Program-made: the position numbers and the translations under genes
From: Gnetum montanum
Lineage: Eukaryota > Streptophyta > Gnetopsida > Gnetales > Gnetaceae
Assembly (NCBI GenBank): GCA_015680685.1
Contig: MNCI01001069.1
Location: 1 to 64,000, forward strand
Direction of reading: 5' to 3'
Length of the DNA stretch: 64,000 nucleotides
Shown here: piece after piece, positions 1 through 10,147 of the stretch
Layout of the letters: the number at the start of each line of letters is the position of its first letter
Numbering within the stretch: position 1 is the stretch's first letter
Notes under the pieces: model-generated
Seen by the model: only the letters and a program-made list of their open reading frames with translations
Told to the model about the DNA's origin: nothing
Database searches by the model: none

Positions 1-40
1 ATTCGTATGGTTGAGTGTAGGGGTACCTCGCCACTCATCA
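1..40 (+). mobile_element. Ty3/gypsy LTR, 3' terminus (rest lies before the window)
   Basis: The segment matches the last 40 bp of the other gypsy LTRs here (for example 46694-46733 and 48491-48530), ending in the usual CACTCATCA. No tRNA-Asp-like primer-binding site follows, so this is a 3' LTR or a solo LTR rather than a 5' LTR. Its start and target duplication are outside the window. Confidence 0.85.
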
Positions 41-116
41 GCGACGGACCGCAATATCGCGTACGCGATATCGCAGGGGATGCGATATCGCGGCTTGTGC
101 ATATCGCGTCTCATCA
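41..116 (-). mobile_element. Inverted fragment of a gypsy LTR U3 (GATATC type)
   Basis: On the minus strand this begins TGATGAGACGCGATAT and carries three or four GCGATATCGC-like palindromes, as does the start of the LTR at 47732. It abuts the LTR end at 40 head to head, so two LTR pieces lie in opposite orientation. It could be an inverted insertion or a rearranged LTR. Confidence 0.55.
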
Positions 117-2083
117 ACAATGCATTGCTTATTCTAAGAGGAAGGGGTATGATTGTTTTAAAAAAATAAAAAAATAAAAAAGAAAGAAAAGAAAAACAAA
201 AAAGAAATCTAATAAATGTCATTATTGAAGGGTTGCTCATTCTAAAGGACATGTCAAGGCATCCCTAAAAACGTTGAGCAATACCTAGTGGGTGATACCA
301 ATATATTATAATAGAGTTTTACCACTCCACTTCTCCTTGGTGCTCCTTTACAATTGCACTTGAATTTTTCTATATAATACATTTTCTTGCAATGTTATAA
401 ATATGACATACATGAGATCATATAGCTGTAAAATTGGTTAATTTGTTACAAATATCACTAAAATGCTTATTAATTTTGTTAATGATGTTTTCAAAATTTA
501 TAACATGTACATTTCTATGATATAAATAAAGAAAAAGGGTCTAAAGACTCGGTGCAAAATTTCAAATTTCAAATAAAGATTTTAAATTTCAATAAAATTT
601 CAATTTCAGTTTCAATCCATTTTATTTTTTTTAAGCACATGGTTTAACATCACCGCCAATGTTATACATTCAGTGCAAAAGCATTGTATTAGCCATTCAG
701 TGAAAAAGCATCGTATTGGTATTGGTAAATGCAGTAAAATAGTTTCATGTTCTCACGTCAACCCCAAAATAGTTTTGATTGCTAGCACCCCACATTTCCT
801 GATAAATGTTTTCACCCTTACCCAAATGCCAGGAGAATGTTAACATGTTCTTTTAATAATTTGATGCAATTGCTCTTTTAATAATTCAATGCAATTAAGG
901 GAATAAGCAGAATTGATGGACGAAAAATTTTACCTGCTGTGAAAGGGTATCAACTGTCAACCGCGCAGACGCTACAGAAATCACGTTGAACCAAAGAAAT
1001 TCATAAATTTTGATGTTCTCGTGCTAGGTTTTTAACCTCCGTTATTAGTATGTGAATTTAACGCCTATATTAAATGTCTTCAATGATTTTAAATGTTAAG
1101 GACAACTTAAATAAAAAATGGTCATTTTAGATGGCGTGGGAGTTTCTAGGTTAACGTAAGTTATACCAGTAAAATTGATATTGCAGATTATGATACCATG
1201 TAATGGTTCTACGAAATGTGATTTTTCTTTTACCGTGACATTTTTTCTTTTTAAATTTCCAAATTTCCATAATGCCAACGAGTACATGTAAGAAAATAAC
1301 TATCTTTCAATTAAAGTAAATGTAAGGAAACATATTGAACTAAAATAAATGAAGCCAGAGGTGTAGTCGAACCAGTGGCAAGTTGATTGCGATTTTGACC
1401 ATAGCTGAATTTGAAGATTGTCAACTGGTACGAAGGCTTTTTACCATTGTATGGTAAATTAATCTGTGCAATAGGTTTGAAGTTCTTTGAAGTTATGACT
1501 TAAAAGCTTTTCTTTTGTTTTATTGCTACAAATTTTGACATGGGGTTTAAGTTTGAATGTTCTAATGAATAACTTGGTTTTTCATTATTTTTTTTTTCGG
1601 ACTTCAACTTCAGGCGTAAAGTTTACGCGAAGGGTTTGCTATTTCAGCAGCATTTCCTGCAAACATTATGCACAGATATTTTTATTAAGGTTTAACAAAG
1701 AATCTATAGAGGCCTTTAAAATCTATGATTAAAATCTACAAAGGCCTTTAAAATCTATGGCTAAAAGTATGTTTTTTTGTGTTGTGATACATTTTTCCTT
1801 GTATTACGTTTTGTAATTATATATTTTTTATGAAAATAGATCAATTTTTAGATCTTTTAAATGATTTTAAAAAAAAAATTATAACTCAGTGCTATTGGGC
1901 AGGGTAGAATCAACCATTTGGAATTACAAAAGCTTTACCACTAAGTCAACCCTTCGTTTATAAACTGAAATATTAAATGCAAATCATATTTTACAAGATA
2001 AATAATTATTTTATGTTCATAGTTACTATTCTAAGTTAATTAGCCCTTTAATAAAACGCGGCCACAGGCATGTCAAACTTTGA
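117..2083. other. AT-rich intergenic DNA, no gene seen
   Basis: A/T-rich, with poly-A tracts near 155-205. The open frames here are short, lack recognisable domains and look like chance. No RNA gene or element end was recognised. Confidence 0.6.
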
Positions 2084-2739
2084 TGAGAAAGCAACATTAC
2101 CCATCAAATTCAGACCCTTAGGTGTGTGAATTCTACACGACTGGACCTTTTTACGGTGGCGATAATGGCGTATACACGAGTACATGACAAAAGCAACATT
2201 ACTCATCAAATTCAGACCCTTCGCTGTGTAAATTCTACACGACTGGGACCTTTCTACGGTGATGATAATGGCGGTGCATTTCGGTGAATGGAGCTGTATA
2301 CACGAGTACACGACAAAAGCAACATTACCCATCAAATTTAGACCTTTCGCTGTGTGAATTCTACACGGGTGGGACCTTTCTACGGTGGCGATAATGGCGG
2401 TGCGTTTCGGCGAATGGAGCTGTATACACGAGTACACGACAAAAGCAACATTACCCATCAAATTCAGACCCTTCGCTGTGTGAATTCTACACGACTGGGA
2501 CCTTTCTACAATGATGATAATGGCAGTGCATTTCGACGAATGGAGCTGTATACACGAATACACGACAAAAGCAACATTACCCATCAAATTCAGACCTTTC
2601 GCAACACGACAAAAGCAACATTACCCATCAAATTCAGACCTTTGGCTGTGTGAATTCTACACGAGTGGGACCTTTCTACGGTGGCGATAATGGCGGTGCG
2701 TTTCGGCGAATGGAGCTGTATACACGAGTACACGACAAA
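2084..2739. repeat. 126-bp tandem repeat upstream of the chlorophyllase gene
   Basis: The phrase GACAAAAGCAACATTAC recurs with starts at 2186, 2312, 2438, 2564 and 2608, and a last partial copy starts at 2734. The spacing is 126, 126, 126, 44 and 126 bp, and the first unit (2084-2185) is 102 bp because about 24 bp are missing. Each full unit holds ACCCATCAAATTCAGACC, a TCTACACG block and TGTATACACGAG. Because 126 is a multiple of 3, false open frames run through on both strands. The array ends about 118 bp before the chlorophyllase ATG, so it lies in the promoter or 5' leader. Confidence 0.93.
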
Positions 2740-2856
2740 GACACACTGAAAATTCTGATGCCCTTTTCCCACTTCCCGGCTTCTCCCAGAATCACACTTA
2801 AACGGAAACCTGAGCTGCTGTGAAGCAGAGCAGGAGGAAGGAGAAACAAAAGAATC

Positions 2857-4029
2857 ATGACTACGACGACGACGACGATGAAGGACCAGGAGCAGCAGCA
2901 GCAGCAAGAACAAGAAGAGAAGGAGGCGGATATCTTCGAAGATGGAAGGACAAGCGTGGCTACGGTAGACATTCCTGCATCTGGTGCTCCAAAACCCATA
3001 GTGGCCAAGTTGCCTGCCCAAAGGGGCACTTACCCAATTCTGGTAATGTTCCATGGCTTCCTCATGAACAACTCTTCCTACACGCAGCTGCTCCACCACA
3101 TCGCCTCCCACGCCTACATCGCCATCGCTCCTCAGGTAATCCAAACACATCCATCACCAAACCTTAACTCAACTTCTCACACGCCTTTTCGACACACACA
3201 TCCATTATTCCACGTAAACCACTGATTTCACAGACGTTTCTTGCGTAGTCACAGAATTTGTTTATGTATGACAACGAATCTGAGCCTGAGCTGGTCATTT
3301 TCATGGATGGCTGAACTGAAGATGTATAACTGGGCCCCGGAGAACCCCAGAGACGAGGTTTCCAAGGCGGAGCAACTGCTGGAGTGGCTGCCGGACGGCC
3401 TGGCGCCGTTTCTTCCGGCGGATGTTTCGCCGGACTTCTCGCGGCTGACCGTCGCGGGCCACAGCCGCGGCGGCAAGATCGCCTTCCACTTGGCGCTGAA
3501 CCGCAGGCGGTCGCCGCGGCCGGCCGAGGAAGCGACGGTGAAGATCTGCGCGGTGGTGGGGATCGATCCGGTGGACGGCTGGGATCGCATAGTGTCGCCG
3601 GAAATGGCGGAGCATTCGTTGGAATTGGGAGTTCCGGTGCTTATACTGGGGATGGGGCTGGCAGCGACTGGCCGCTTCCCTTTTCCGGCGTCTGCTCCCG
3701 TCGGCCAAAACCACGCCGAGTTTCACCGAGTTTGCGGGGCCCCCGTCTACTGCCTCGTGGCTAAGTCCCACGGTCACATGGATGTGCTGAATGATCACGA
3801 CGACGGTCACATGAACCTGATGGCGCGCTTCGCGTCGTGCTTGATCCCCAAAGGCGCCGCTCGCCGGCCGGCGCGGCGATTCGCCGGCGGCTGCATCGTG
3901 GCGTTTCTGGATTCGCTCCAAGGCCGTGCTGACGTGGCCTTCCGCAGGCTTATCCGCGATCCCGTCTCCGTGGCCTGCCCTGTCGACGTGGATGCCCCTC
4001 TCGTCCACGAGACGGCACACCAGTCGTAG
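2857..4029 (+). CDS. CLH: Chlorophyllase, two exons (2857-3135 and 3322-4029), about 328 residues
   Basis: Chlorophyllase hydrolyses the phytol ester of chlorophyll, giving chlorophyllide and phytol. Exon 1 encodes 93 residues: a low-complexity Thr/Gln/Glu start, then the alpha/beta-hydrolase oxyanion strand MFHGF and the family block HIASHAYIAIAPQ. Exon 2 gives the lipase motif GHSRGG (about residues 139-144, nucleophile Ser141), GIDPVDG (likely catalytic Asp175), the family block NHAEFH and GHMD (likely catalytic His245). The triad is therefore complete. Exon 1 ends CAG and is followed by GTAATC; exon 2 starts after AAG at 3321, both in phase 0, and the usual chlorophyllase intron also follows APQ. 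The 3' splice site has a weak pyrimidine tract. A second in-frame ATG lies at 2878, so the start could be seven codons later. The exons are far more GC-rich than their surroundings. No clear transit peptide is seen. It is probably a functional host gene. Confidence 0.92.
3136..3321 (+). other. CLH: Intron of the chlorophyllase gene
   Basis: Phase-0 intron of 186 bp, starting GTAATC and ending GAAG just before ATGTATAAC. Nearer AG sites at 3233-3234, 3247-3248 and 3253-3254 either bring an in-frame stop or break the phase. Only the site at 3321 joins the two conserved halves of the hydrolase fold. Confidence 0.8.
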
Positions 4030-5306
4030 CTTGCCACGTGGCGTATTCCAGATCACGTTTGCCTTGCGTCGTTGGCATTGGCCGAGTAATGTTATTTCTG
4101 GTCTCTTACCGTTTGCGAGTAAAGGGGTGTTTCCTAGTGGAATATCGTCGTTGTTTGGGGTGGAAGAACGGTCAAAGATGTTGTTATGCTAATGTTATCA
4201 ATTTCGTTGTTCAATTGCTAAAGGAAGCCTCTGCCAATGGTTAGATAAATGTGGATGGGAGGAAGAATTTCACTTGGAAACAATGAAGGCTGGCGCTTAC
4301 GGGAAGAACGGTGATGGTTTCAATGTAGTAGGTTAATTGCGTTTAATGTTGTGCACTACGACACTATGATAGTGCTGTTATGCATAGGGGGAGAGTTTCT
4401 TTTCCTAGTTAAATAATGAGTAGAACGTGAATGCATTAGGATCACGCAACAATCATAGCATCTTCATCTATGAATTAATATTCTATGGATTTTATCCATG
4501 TTAATTAGAATTGCATATTGAATTTTAATACTTCATGTATAGATTTTTATCTATATTAATTGGGACTGAATATCAAATTTTAAGCCACTATATGTAGCTT
4601 GCATTATATTTATAGAACACTTGGAATTATTGATTTCTTATACATTAGAGAGAATAAATAATGTTGCTAGTGATGTTAATGTACATTTTGTAATAAAAAA
4701 TTGAATAGTTACAATTGCTTTCTTACTTCTTATCCAAAAATCCTCAAATTTATCTCTATTTAAGAAATCATCAAATTATTTAATAGAATATATTACAAAT
4801 GTTGGAAGGTTATATCACTCTACCATGCATAACTTATATCTTGCTTTTGGAACATGTTTTGAACTAAGTGATATCTCAAGAGTAAATGGTGCAACATTAT
4901 GGTACCTTTATTCCATCTACATGGGCTAATCATTAAGGTAAGTGAAGGATTTGATAAAGACTTTCTAATTGTCTACCTAATACCATGGCCCAACTTTATA
5001 GTTTTGGCATGCCCTTAGATTAGCATAAATTTCAACATACCCATTGGGATCAAAACCTTGACATGCAAATTATAAGCCACATCCTTTCACCAAGTAGGAG
5101 GATGATGATGATGACTCTTTGACCAAGTAAATTGACAAAGGGAACAAATAGTGCATGTTACCCAATATCCATTAAATGCTTTTCTTATTCTACTTTTTAG
5201 TTATAAGCATGGAAATCACAATTTCTCTAGTGACCAAGCTGCTATGTCATCATTAAAGGGTGCTTCACATTTTCTTTTAAAGTCTATTGGTATCCATTGA
5301 TCTCAT

Positions 5307-5395
5307 TTGGGTGTTTATGATCCTAGATGCTCTCTTTGCAACATGGAAGACTCATTCACCCACTACGTTTTTACTTGTCCCATGCTCAAATTTAT
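5307..5395 (+). pseudogene. Possible LINE zinc-binding domain relic (zf-RVT-like)
   Basis: One frame reads RCSLCNMEDSFTHYVFTCPM. It has the C-x2-C...H-x4-C spacing found at the C-terminal end of plant LINE reverse transcriptases and related RNase H proteins. Flanking codons contain stops and the match is short, so this is a weak call. Confidence 0.4.
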
Positions 5396-6162
5396 ATTTA
5401 CATGATTTGAAGCCAAAGTTGAAAGAAGTTTTATTTTGTGATACTCAACTTCAAGGGTTTTTGTTTCACACATTTAGTTGCTTTCATATTTATGTAGTTA
5501 TGATGTTTCTCCATACAACATGAATTTGTCTTGGTGTAGGCTTTCATATTTTTGTTTTCAACTAAAAAAATCTATCATTTTTTATTCGTAAGATTTATCA
5601 TTAATTTTCTATATAAATCAAATGATCGTTTTTTTTTTCAGAAAAGAATGAAAAGCATGAGAGTGCAAGTTTTTGCAACCACAAAAACTAATATTAATTT
5701 AACTTTGCAAATGAAATATTATCCTTTATAAAGATCAAAGATATTTGGTGCATGATACTTTTTTTTTTTTTGCAAAACCAAAGTGTATCTTTTCCTTAAA
5801 AAAAGTTGTAGAGCCTCATCTTTTTAAATTTTGAAAACAACATGTGCTTTTAAAAAACACTAAAAAGTCAAAGTTTTGTTTTGGAATCAAAACAACAAAA
5901 AATTTAATTTTAAAACCCATTTTGTTTTCCAACCATTGCATTTTTCCATCAGAAACAAAAGTGAAATTGAAATCAGGAAAAGAGCTAATGTAGTTCAATT
6001 TTAAAATGCAATGAAACTGAGTGTAGTTGATAAAATCAAATAAAAAATTTGTTTGCTTAGGCCACATTTCCTCTATTTAAGAAAATGATAACAAAACTGC
6101 ATGTCCTTTCAATTTGGATTTTGTACCCAAATCATTTCATTTTTTAAAGAAGGATCCGCATA

Positions 6163-6265
6163 GGAAAAGAAATGTAAATGGAAATGAAAAGAAAAATGGA
6201 AATGGAAATCAAAGTAGAAAAAGAAATGAAAATAAAAATGGAAATGGAATAGAAAAGAAACCAAC
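6163..6265 (+). repeat. Purine-rich GGAAAT/GAAATG simple repeat
   Basis: About 100 bp of irregular repeats of AAATGGAAATG and AAAGAAATG with almost no pyrimidine except T. On the minus strand it gives a false Phe/His-rich open frame. Confidence 0.8.
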
Positions 6266-6324
6266 ACTATAATATTAATGAGAACAAAAGGCAAGTGACA
6301 AGCAAATAAAACATTAATTTTTAT

Positions 6325-7035
6325 TTCACACTTAGCTTGTGCTTATTTGCTATTATTATCGATGAATTAATAAAGGAAGTATAAGATGAAATCCCTTATA
6401 TGCTATTTGTAGATGATATTGTGTTAGCAGATACATCTCAAGAGAATATTACTACTAAAATGGAGAAGTAGAGATATGCTCTAGAATCAAAAGTCTTAAA
6501 AATTAAACAAAATATATGGAATGCAATTTTAATGATAACATAAATAGTGATGAAATAGAAGTGACTATTTAAGGCAAAAAAGTTCCTCATTGCAAATAGT
6601 TTCGATCCCTAGGATCAATCCTCTAATAAGATGGTAAAATTGATAAAGATATTAGAAATAAAAATGAGGTAGGATGGTCAAAATGGAGACATGATAATGG
6701 TGTTCTATGTGATAAAAGAATACCAATACAATTAAAGAGGAAAATTTATAGGATAGTAATTAGACCTACTATTTTACTTATATGGTGTTGAATGTTGAGT
6801 AGTATAAAGGAGGCATGAACAACAAATTAATATAGTAGAAATGTGAATGCTTTGATAGATGTTGAATGTTACTAAAAAAGATAAACTATATAATATAGAC
6901 ATCAAAGGAAGACTTGAAGTGACTTCTATTTTAGATAAGCTATAAGAATGGTGGCTTAGATGGTTTGGACATGTGCAAAGAAATTTAGACAATGAGCCTA
7001 TAAGCAAAAGTTGCTACATCATTATTCTAGAAAAG
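6325..7035 (+). pseudogene. LINE reverse transcriptase, C-terminal part, interrupted relic (part 1)
   Basis: The frame around 6331-6480 reads LSLCLFAIIIDEL and then MLFVDDIVLAD, the catalytic FxDD box of non-LTR reverse transcriptases. Downstream come degraded blocks typical of the RT thumb region: GSILQ, KIDKDIRNK, GVLCDKRIP and LKRKIYRIVIRPTIL, and near 6960 a WFGHVQ-like block. Several stops and frame changes break it. It stops at 7035, where gypsy E1 inserted, and resumes at 17086. Placement in an RTE-like or L1-like clade is not secure. Confidence 0.85.
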
Positions 7036-7884
7036 TGATGAGTCATGATTTGCCTAGCTTCAATATTGGATATCTAATATTGGGCCCCTATATGTGTTAT
7101 TGGAAATCCGATATTGGGGGTATGGGTTGGCCTATAAATATAGTGCTTGGGCACATGGCTTGGGCAATAGTTTTGAATTAGTTTTTCATAGTTTTGTCAA
7201 TAAAGTAGCTGAACTCTTACAGTTTTATTCTGTAATCTTACAGAATAGTTAGTGAGTGCCTACAGCATGAATCTAAATTAGTTGTACGAAGTCTTATATG
7301 AGTGGCAATGTACCTGGACATATTCCATGAATGACAATAAGATCGAGATTGATTCTTCTTCATTACAACACTTTGACTTAGATTAGATTTACTTTCCAAG
7401 AAATTTATTTTTCATCTACTTAGTTAATATTTACATTTTCATGCATGTTAATTAATTAAGCACATAAGTACAATTGCTTCAAGCATGCGTATGACTCTTG
7501 GTAATCTTAGCAACGCTTAACGTTTGGTAACCCAACAGCATCATATGTGTTCAAGGTGTGCACGGGAAGTGGGATTGGATACTTATGTTAGGGTAGTTGA
7601 TTATTAATTAACAATTAGATTAGTTGAATTGATTATAAATTGAGTTTCAACCTATTGTTAATTGTAGATCAATAAAATATGAAATAATAAAAATCATATG
7701 CCTCACTTTGGACTAAACTATACATGACAAAGCCACCACTAGTCCAAGTGGAAAGACAATGAATTGCAATCAAGGCATAGCGATCTAGATGCCATAACTA
7801 GTCCCATCCATGGAATTTGACTGGATTGTACATGAATGCTTGTGATTCTTATGGTTGGGTGTAGAGGTACCTTGTCACTCATCA
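7036..7884 (+). mobile_element. 5' LTR of E1
   Basis: Starts TGATGAGTCATG and ends GTCACTCATCA. The U3 holds degraded ATATTGG / GATATC-type repeats (about 7062-7125), followed by a TATA box CCTATAAATATAG near 7130. The remaining LTR matches 16434-17080 closely. Confidence 0.92.
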
Positions 7885-7906
7885 TTGACATTGTTGCTGG
7901 GGATGG
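7885..7906 (+). promoter_or_regulatory. Primer-binding site of E1 (tRNA-Asp-like)
   Basis: TTGACATTGTTGCTGGGGATGG directly follows the LTR. It is a decayed form of TGGCGCCGTTGCCGGGGA, the tRNA-Asp PBS used by Athila/Tat-type gypsy elements. Most differences are CpG-type transitions. Confidence 0.8.
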
Positions 7907-7988
7907 TGCTAGTTATTTAGATTAGTTATATTATACATGATCGCTATAAAGGTAATATTTTAAATCACACACATTATCAGAAAAAACC

Positions 7989-9198
7989 ATGTCTTTTTCA
8001 CATAGGATCAAGATTGCATCACATAAGAGAAATGATAGGATCTACACTACAAAAAATTGGAGTGAACAACCTCAAGCAAGGGTTTCCTATGCTCATTTAG
8101 ACCCTTCCTACACTCAAAGACTACATTCAACTAGTGCAGACAATCATAGAGGAGTTGGAGTAAGTTCTAGATCGAGGAGGGCATTAAGGCCTAGAACCTT
8201 CTCTAAACCTAGACAAGATAAATTAAGGGACCATGGGGAGAACTATAGAAGCCATGACAATTCTCCCAGTTTCTCATCTTCCTCTTCCTCTTCAACATCT
8301 AGTTTTGATGAAGATGAATGTAGGTATAGAGATAGAGCTCTACTACAAGGTCAAGATAAGGATGGAAATCGAACCCAAGGGCCAAATCAAAGACATCACA
8401 ATGAGCATAAACAAGATCGTCACAATCAAATGAATAGAAATAGAAATTTTCATCACAACATGTTTGATGACGATTAACCCTTGTTGGCTACTAAGATCCT
8501 GATGCAGATTATGGAGGTAGTTAAGATAGCTCACAGGCATCATAGGGATAGTTGCTTACCCATGCTTGATATAAACAATATCCCTAAATTTGCAGGAGGC
8601 TACAACTCAGATCCACAACATCATATACAAGCCTTCCATGATGCCTGTGCCTCATACAACATTGAGAATGGATGGAAAAAGCTTAAGCTCTTTCCTAGGA
8701 CACTAATTGACAAAGCAAAAAGTTGGTATAGATTGTTCGAACCAAGTTTCTTTTACCAATGGTCCACAATGTTGGAACTTTTCAATGAAAAATACCAAAC
8801 CTATGTGAGGGTGTCCAACCTAAGAAAACAAATCCAAGAGTGGAAGCAAGAAAATCATGAATCCTTGGATGTGGCCTTGGATAGATACTATTCGCTACTA
8901 CATAGATGTCCTAGCCATGATTTCTATGAGGAAAGGTAACTTTTCCACATCATTGATGGGCTTCGTAATAAAATAAGGGAGACCCTTGGGATGTATGCTC
9001 AAGGTCAATTATACGAATTAAAAGCCCATAAGATACAAAGGCTAATTGGGTGGGTGGCAAAAGAAGAAGGAGAGCTATGTAAATGAGAGAATGTAGAGGA
9101 AAACAATTAGGACCCAAATCTTCAAAAGGAGAAGGTCCATATCTATGGTAAGGAAAAAGAGGCAGCTCTTGATGAGATGATTTTACAACAAACCTTGC
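7989..9198 (+). pseudogene. gag: E1 gag, N-terminal and central part (continues at 15203)
   Basis: One frame from ATG 7989 runs to the E2 insertion. First comes a Ser/Arg/Asp/His-rich region (residues about 1-165) ending in FDDD. Then comes the retrotransposon gag core starting at PLLATKI, with IPKFAGGYNSDPQHHIQAFHDAC, LKLFPRTLIDKAKSWY and the LDRYYSLLHRCP block. In-frame stops at 8475-8477 (TAA), 8937-8939 (TAA) and two near 9085-9110 (TGA, TAG) are each one transition from a sense codon. There is no frameshift, so this is a lightly decayed gag of the capsid type. Confidence 0.88.
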
Positions 9199-10113
9199 TG
9201 ATGAGTGGCGAGGTACCCGTACACTCAACCATATGAATACGAGCATTCACGCACAATTTGGTTGAACTCCGTAGACAAACTAGTTGTGGTATTTAGATTT
9301 TTACACGTTGATTGTAATTTTCTGTCTTCCCACCTAGACTAGCATTTGCTTTATCATGTATGGTTTAGTCCAGAGTGAGGTGTATGATGTGGTCCTAACT
9401 AGTGCTACTCCTAGGGACAATGGAAATAACTTTTTTTAAGCTAATAGGGAAAGGGTGAAGAGAGTCTAAGCTAGCCTAAGTGTGATGAGCATTCATCCCT
9501 TAATCATTTGTACACATCTTGGACCTCATGTACTACTGCTAGGATTACCAAGCGCATGTCCTAGGATACCAAATAGTCACACTTAAATGCTTGTGATTAA
9601 GTCGTACTCATTCCACATTAATAACATGAAATGAAAATGTCAATAAAGTAAATAGTAACTAAAGAAAATAGTATATAAAAATTAAAGCAATTAAGAGTTA
9701 AGTGGATGCTACAATGATGAAGCAATCTCGATCTTTATTTCCAATCATGTACGCATCCAAGTATGTCACACTCAAATAAATGTGTCATACAATTACAATC
9801 ATCACACTACGGGCATGCACTAGGGAAAGGAGTTGATAGGAAAAAATGAACAAAAAGAATCTACTTCTATAACCTATTGACTCTTCCTTCTTATGTGCCT
9901 AAATGTGGTATTTATAGTCTTACACAGGAAGCCACGATATCGTGTATCTGATATCGTTACCCAAGCCACGATATCGCGTACCTAATATCGGGGGTCCGAT
10001 ATCAAGGGTCCGATGTCAAGGGTCTAATGTCAAGGGTCTGATGTCAAGGATCCAATGTCAAGGGTCTGATGTCGAGTATTTGATATTAGCACTTGACAAA
10101 CCATGATTCATCA
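9199..10113 (-). mobile_element. 3' LTR of E2
   Basis: Reads in reverse from TGATGAGTGGCGAGG at 9199 to ATTCATCA at 10113, about 915 bp. The U3 is at the high-coordinate end and contains the GATATC-type repeat array (9930-10090). Confidence 0.93.
9930..10090 (-). promoter_or_regulatory. U3 repeat array of E2 3' LTR (GATATC module, 14-bp period)
   Basis: Three palindrome-rich copies around GATATCG are followed, on the plus strand, by about six 14-bp units of the form GGGTCCGATGTCAA from 9991. In LTR direction the array lies upstream of the TATA box. The other E2 LTR has the equivalent array at 15025-15175 with different unit variants, for example GGGTGCGATGTCAA. Confidence 0.85.
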
Positions 10114-10147
10114 TACCCCCACAAATGAATAACAACTTGTCCTTGAG
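10114..10147 (-). promoter_or_regulatory. Polypurine tract and pre-PPT hairpin of E2
   Basis: Minus strand reads GTGGGGGTA directly before the 3' LTR. Upstream, at 10136-10147, the minus strand has CTCAAGGACAAG, a decayed form of the CTCGAGGACGAG hairpin of E5. The spacing is again 22 nt from hairpin base to LTR. Confidence 0.75.

Larger units (their letters stand above)
4030..6324. other. Intergenic DNA after chlorophyllase, mostly featureless
   Basis: The 3' UTR of chlorophyllase should lie in the first few hundred bases, but no clear poly(A) signal could be fixed. The rest is AT-rich. Only a short LINE-like zinc-binding relic (5307-5395) and a purine-rich simple repeat (6163-6265) stand out. 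Confidence 0.55.

Noticed and set aside
2048-2587. Minus-strand open frame of 179 residues with a repeated NVAFVVYSCIQLHS unit (and plus-strand counterparts)
   Set aside because: It is produced by the 126-bp tandem repeat, whose period is a multiple of 3. No start, domain or gene context supports a protein.
3301-4056. Long minus-strand open frame antisense to chlorophyllase exon 2
   Set aside because: GC-rich coding exons often leave open antisense frames; the sense strand has the complete catalytic triad and splice sites.
6109-6294. Minus-strand Phe/His-rich open frame
   Set aside because: A product of the purine-rich GGAAAT-type simple repeat.
9930-10090. Regular short repeats with spacer-like words, superficially CRISPR-like
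   Set aside because: The units are 14 bp and contiguous, diverged, inside an LTR U3, and the genome is a plant; no cas genes.
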